Shown: in pieces, positions 32,525 through 34,609 of the stretch
Layout: every line of letters begins with the position of its first letter
How positions within the stretch are numbered: position 1 is the stretch's first letter
Assembly (NCBI GenBank): GCA_910575075.1
Contig: CAJTCY010000026.1
Span: forward strand, 1 to 34,609
Origin: Lachnospiraceae bacterium
Lineage (GTDB): Bacteria > Bacillota > Clostridia > Lachnospirales > Lachnospiraceae
DNA length: 34,609 nucleotides
Direction: 5' to 3'
Notes under the pieces: generated by a model
Seen by the model: only the letters and a program-made list of their open reading frames with translations
What the model was told of the DNA's origin: nothing
Databases searched by the model: none
Translations under genes and position numbers: made by a program

Positions 32525-32593
32525 ATAGGCAATTGCGAAACTATCAAATTATCAAAATTTCATATATAATTATTGGGTTTGGCAATTACCTAT
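32525..32593. repeat. Small palindromic repeat, copy 2 (uninterrupted)
   Basis: The 69 bp have inverse ends: ATAGGCAATTGCGAAA (32525-32540) and TTTGGCAATTACCTAT (32578-32593), with two differences. The left 40 bases match 30981-31020 at 39 positions. It lies 30 bases upstream of the aminotransferase start codon and gives the unoccupied form of the site into which the MITE went in copy 1. Confidence 0.75.
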
Positions 32594-32629
32594 ATAAGTT
32601 TTCAGACACGCCCTAATAAGACAAACAAT

Positions 32630-32680
32630 ATGCACAAGAATCCTCTCAGGAATTTAATTTCCCAAGTGATTTTTGTGCAT
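32630..32680 (-). terminator. Terminator of the lacI-family gene
   Basis: ATGCACAAGAATC (32630-32642) pairs with GATTTTTGTGCAT (32668-32680), one wobble. On the minus strand ATTGTTTGTCTT follows. A second small hairpin, GCCGC-TTT-GCGGC (about 32690-32702), lies between it and the regulator gene. Confidence 0.55.
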
Positions 32681-32727
32681 TCTCTTTTTGCCGCTTTGCG
32701 GCCAAACCTTCCGAACGAATGGATCAT

Positions 32728-33771
32728 TTATTCAAAATGGTAGACAGGCTTTACACTTTCCCGAATCACCAGTGTGGACGGCACTGAAATTTTCAGAGGA
32801 ATCTCATCTTCGCCTCTGACAAGTCTCTCCATCAGCCATACTGCATTCTTAACCATCTCTTCAATATGAATGCGTATTCCGGACAACTGAGGCTGTGTTA
32901 CCGTAGCAAGAACTGTATCATTGTAGCTGAGAATACTGAAATCTTCCGGTACCTGATATCCCATAATCTGAAGTGCACGCAGCACTCCAAGAGCGGTTGT
33001 CTCGTTATATGTAAAAAATGCTGTTGGTCTTTCCTCTGCCTCTGGAAGTTCTCTCACATACTGTATGATCTGCTCTGCCACATCATCGCCCTGCCATTCC
33101 GCGTCCATGAGAACGCCTTCGATTTCTTCTCCACATTGTTTCAAATATTCTGAAAAAATCCTTCTCCGCAGCTCCGGCGCCTGCCGGCAGGTAGAATCCG
33201 TTGAAAATTCCGGCCCTACAAATACAATTTTGCGATGCCCCTGCTCCACCAGATAATTCACGCCCTGACGAATTCCCACCTCATAATCCGGCACCACGGA
33301 ACAAAACGTCTCTGGAAAAGGCGATGATTCCAGAAACACTATCCTGGAAGTACATTTCTTCATGGCTATGATCTGTTCCTCACGAAACTGCCCGATTGCC
33401 AGTATTCCATCCAATTCCCGGGATACAACGCTGCGGTAACATCCTTCCTGCACATCATACTGCATGGCAAAAGTCTCCATTCCATTGGAAAAACAGCATT
33501 TCTCCACATTATTCTTCATATATAGATAATAAGGATCTTTCTCTGATTCCTCTACTGAAACCATTTCTACAATTCCCAGTTTTAAATGTTCTGCGGAATT
33601 ATTCTTCCTGTTTATATTGTGTTTATTGGGATATGCCATTCTTCCTGCTGCTTCCAGTATCATGGTACGAGTATTCTCTGTGACTTTTAGGGTCTCATCC
33701 CCATTCAGTACCCTGGAAATTGTGGCAATGGAATACCCTGTGATCTCTGATAGTTCTCTTAATGTTGCCAT
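32728..33771 (-). CDS. LacI-family transcriptional regulator
   Basis: A 347-residue repressor-type regulator. The N-terminal helix-turn-helix is TLRELSEITGYSIATISRVL, with the LacI hinge region after it (MILEAAGRMAYP). The periplasmic-binding-like sugar domain follows: LKLGIVEMVSVEE, ELDGILAIGQF, GHRKIVFVGPEFS, ERPTAFFTYNETTALGVLRA, and FSILSYNDTVLATVTQPQLS. The length is standard. It probably senses a sugar, possibly an oligosaccharide released by the pectin lyase encoded nearby, but no shared operator was found. GTGGAG lies seven bases before the ATG. Its own promoter is visible. A terminator separates it from the aminotransferase gene. Confidence 0.92.
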   Translation of the reverse strand: MATLRELSEITGYSIATISRVLNGDETLKVTENTRTMILEAAGRMAYPNKHNINRKNNSAEHLKLGIVEMVSVEESEKDPYYLYMKNNVEKCCFSNGMETFAMQYDVQEGCYRSVVSRELDGILAIGQFREEQIIAMKKCTSRIVFLESSPFPETFCSVVPDYEVGIRQGVNYLVEQGHRKIVFVGPEFSTDSTCRQAPELRRRIFSEYLKQCGEEIEGVLMDAEWQGDDVAEQIIQYVRELPEAEERPTAFFTYNETTALGVLRALQIMGYQVPEDFSILSYNDTVLATVTQPQLSGIRIHIEEMVKNAVWLMERLVRGEDEIPLKISVPSTLVIRESVKPVYHFE

Positions 33772-33804
33772 ATTTTTTCTCCACTTTTTCTGTAATACAA
33801 AAAA

Positions 33805-33833
33805 ATCCTATCACAATTTACCCACAAATACAA
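33805..33833 (-). promoter_or_regulatory. Promoter of the lacI-family gene
   Basis: On the minus strand, TTGTAT (33828-33833), a 17-base spacer and TAGGAT (33805-33810), about 35 bases before the ATG at 33771. No clear LacI-type palindromic operator is visible over it. Confidence 0.5.
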
Positions 33834-33893
33834 TAAGGAATTTTCTTAATTCTCCACTTTTCAGGAGGAATCTGTGCCAAAAGTATCTGCTAT

Positions 33894-34421
33894 TTACGTG
33901 AATTTTTTCTTATAATTTTCAATACAGTTTTCTATCACTCCCACTGCGTCAATGGCACCGCCCACCTCTCTCACCACTGTATCTTTTCCTTCCAGATTTT
34001 TATAAACGGAAAAGAAATGTTTTACCTCTTCAAAAATATGTTTGGGCAGCTCGCTGATATCCGTATAACCATTATACGTGGGGTCCCCATAAGGGATCGC
34101 TATAATTTTTTCATCCCCCATTCCCCCATCTTCCATTTTAATAACGCCTATCGGATAGCTCCTTACCAATGTCATAGGCGCAATTTCTTCTGAACAGAGC
34201 ACCAGCACGTCCAGCGGGTCCTTGTCATCCCCATATGTTCTGGGAATAAAGCCATAGTTCATAGGATAATGGGTGGCAGTAAACAGAATCCTGTCTAGTG
34301 ACAACATTCCCGTCTCCTTGTCCAATTCATATTTTTTCTTACTTCCCTTGGAAATCTCAATTACAGAAATAAAATCTGTGGGAAGTATCCGTTCTTGCCG
34401 AATATCATGCCATATATTCAT
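33894..34421 (-). CDS. ppa: Inorganic pyrophosphatase (family I)
   Basis: This soluble enzyme hydrolyses pyrophosphate released by biosynthetic reactions. Family I features are EISKGSKKKYELDKETGML, RILFTATHYPMNYGFIPRTY, and the metal-binding signature DDKDPLDVLVL. KHFFSVYKNLEGKDTVV follows. The 175 residues from the ATG at 34421 (MNIWHDI) are standard; AGGAGG lies nearby upstream, and the nine-residue-longer start at 34448 has no site. It stands alone on the minus strand, upstream of the LacI-family gene. Confidence 0.95.
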   Translation of the reverse strand: MNIWHDIRQERILPTDFISVIEISKGSKKKYELDKETGMLSLDRILFTATHYPMNYGFIPRTYGDDKDPLDVLVLCSEEIAPMTLVRSYPIGVIKMEDGGMGDEKIIAIPYGDPTYNGYTDISELPKHIFEEVKHFFSVYKNLEGKDTVVREVGGAIDAVGVIENCIENYKKKFT

Positions 34422-34448
34422 CTGTGTTCCTCCTCTCCATATAGTCAA

Positions 34449-34609
34449 GTGTTTTTTTCAATAAATTCAATACTTTTTGATACCTGTTAATGAATGATGC
34501 TGAGGTTATGGAGTGATCTTTACCTCATACAGGGCAGATATATAGTGTTTGTGGGCACTCCAAATAAAACGTCATCACTTCCCGTTCTAAATGGCCTCGA
34601 TGTGTACCC
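34449..34609. other. Right edge, no gene seen
   Basis: This is AT-rich upstream sequence of ppa, then mixed sequence to the window end. No promoter with good spacing, RNA or open frame could be supported. Confidence 0.5.

Noticed and set aside
32690-32702. GCCGC-TTT-GCGGC hairpin as the lacI-family terminator
   Set aside because: On the transcribed strand it is followed by A's, not T's; the larger hairpin at 32630-32680 fits better.
1-34609. tRNA, rRNA or CRISPR arrays
   Set aside because: No tRNA-like cloverleaf, rRNA sequence or regularly spaced short repeats were noticed on reading; a dedicated search was not possible.

Overview
The window reads as a chromosomal segment of a gut Firmicute, most likely a Lachnospiraceae member (Blautia / Mediterraneibacter / Dorea-like). 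The reasons are the moderate GC content, strong AGGAGG-type ribosome sites, the anaerobic (cbi-type) cobalamin pathway, a DUF6483 protein, an EpsG-like polymerase and a very large secreted pectin-degrading enzyme. The genus is inferred from gene style and not proven.

Layout. 1-1.7 kb: an IS110-family transposase with a long structured 5' leader that may hold its bridge RNA. 1.9-2.25 kb: a compact locus that I read as a par/Fst-like type I toxin-antitoxin module. It has a 32-residue membrane peptide, a convergent antisense RNA with its own promoter, a shared two-way terminator, and a direct repeat that makes the antisense RNA complementary to the toxin start codon. 2.4-2.76 kb: a small barrel-type protein gene broken by an early stop. 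2.8-19.8 kb, all on the minus strand: a large B12 region. The corrin-ring genes cbiD-cbiL-cbiF-cbiG-cbiH-(cbiJ-cbiE-cbiT fusion) come first, followed by an unknown protein and asnB. A second unit then starts with its own promoter: a secreted fibronectin-III-like protein, a thioesterase, a DUF6483 protein, then cbiA-cobT-cobU-cobS. cbiC, cbiP, cbiB, cobD, a cobalt chelatase and a cobalt transporter are absent and must lie elsewhere if the pathway is complete. I see no cobalamin riboswitch.

19.8-21.8 kb: divergent from cbiD, a promoter, a preQ1-I-like aptamer and a terminator precede a queuine-salvage pair (QueL-like radical SAM enzyme and YhhQ transporter). A 315-bp MITE-like element lies between the leader and the genes. 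21.8-24.3 kb: a membrane-anchored protein, a secreted beta-rich protein and an EpsG-like polytopic protein. 24.35-30.95 kb, minus strand: nadA with a near-consensus promoter, and a roughly 1,837-residue secreted PL11 rhamnogalacturonan lyase with four LamG-like modules, two InlB-type repeats and two Ig-like (Big_2) domains. 31.0-34.4 kb: a second copy of the MITE nested inside a small palindromic repeat, a PLP aminotransferase bracketed by two copies of that palindrome, a LacI-family regulator, and a soluble inorganic pyrophosphatase.

The strongest candidates for something undescribed are the type I toxin-antitoxin locus at about 1,950-2,250, the preQ1-type leader separated from queL by a mobile element, and the MITE pair with a perfectly conserved 68-nt structured core.
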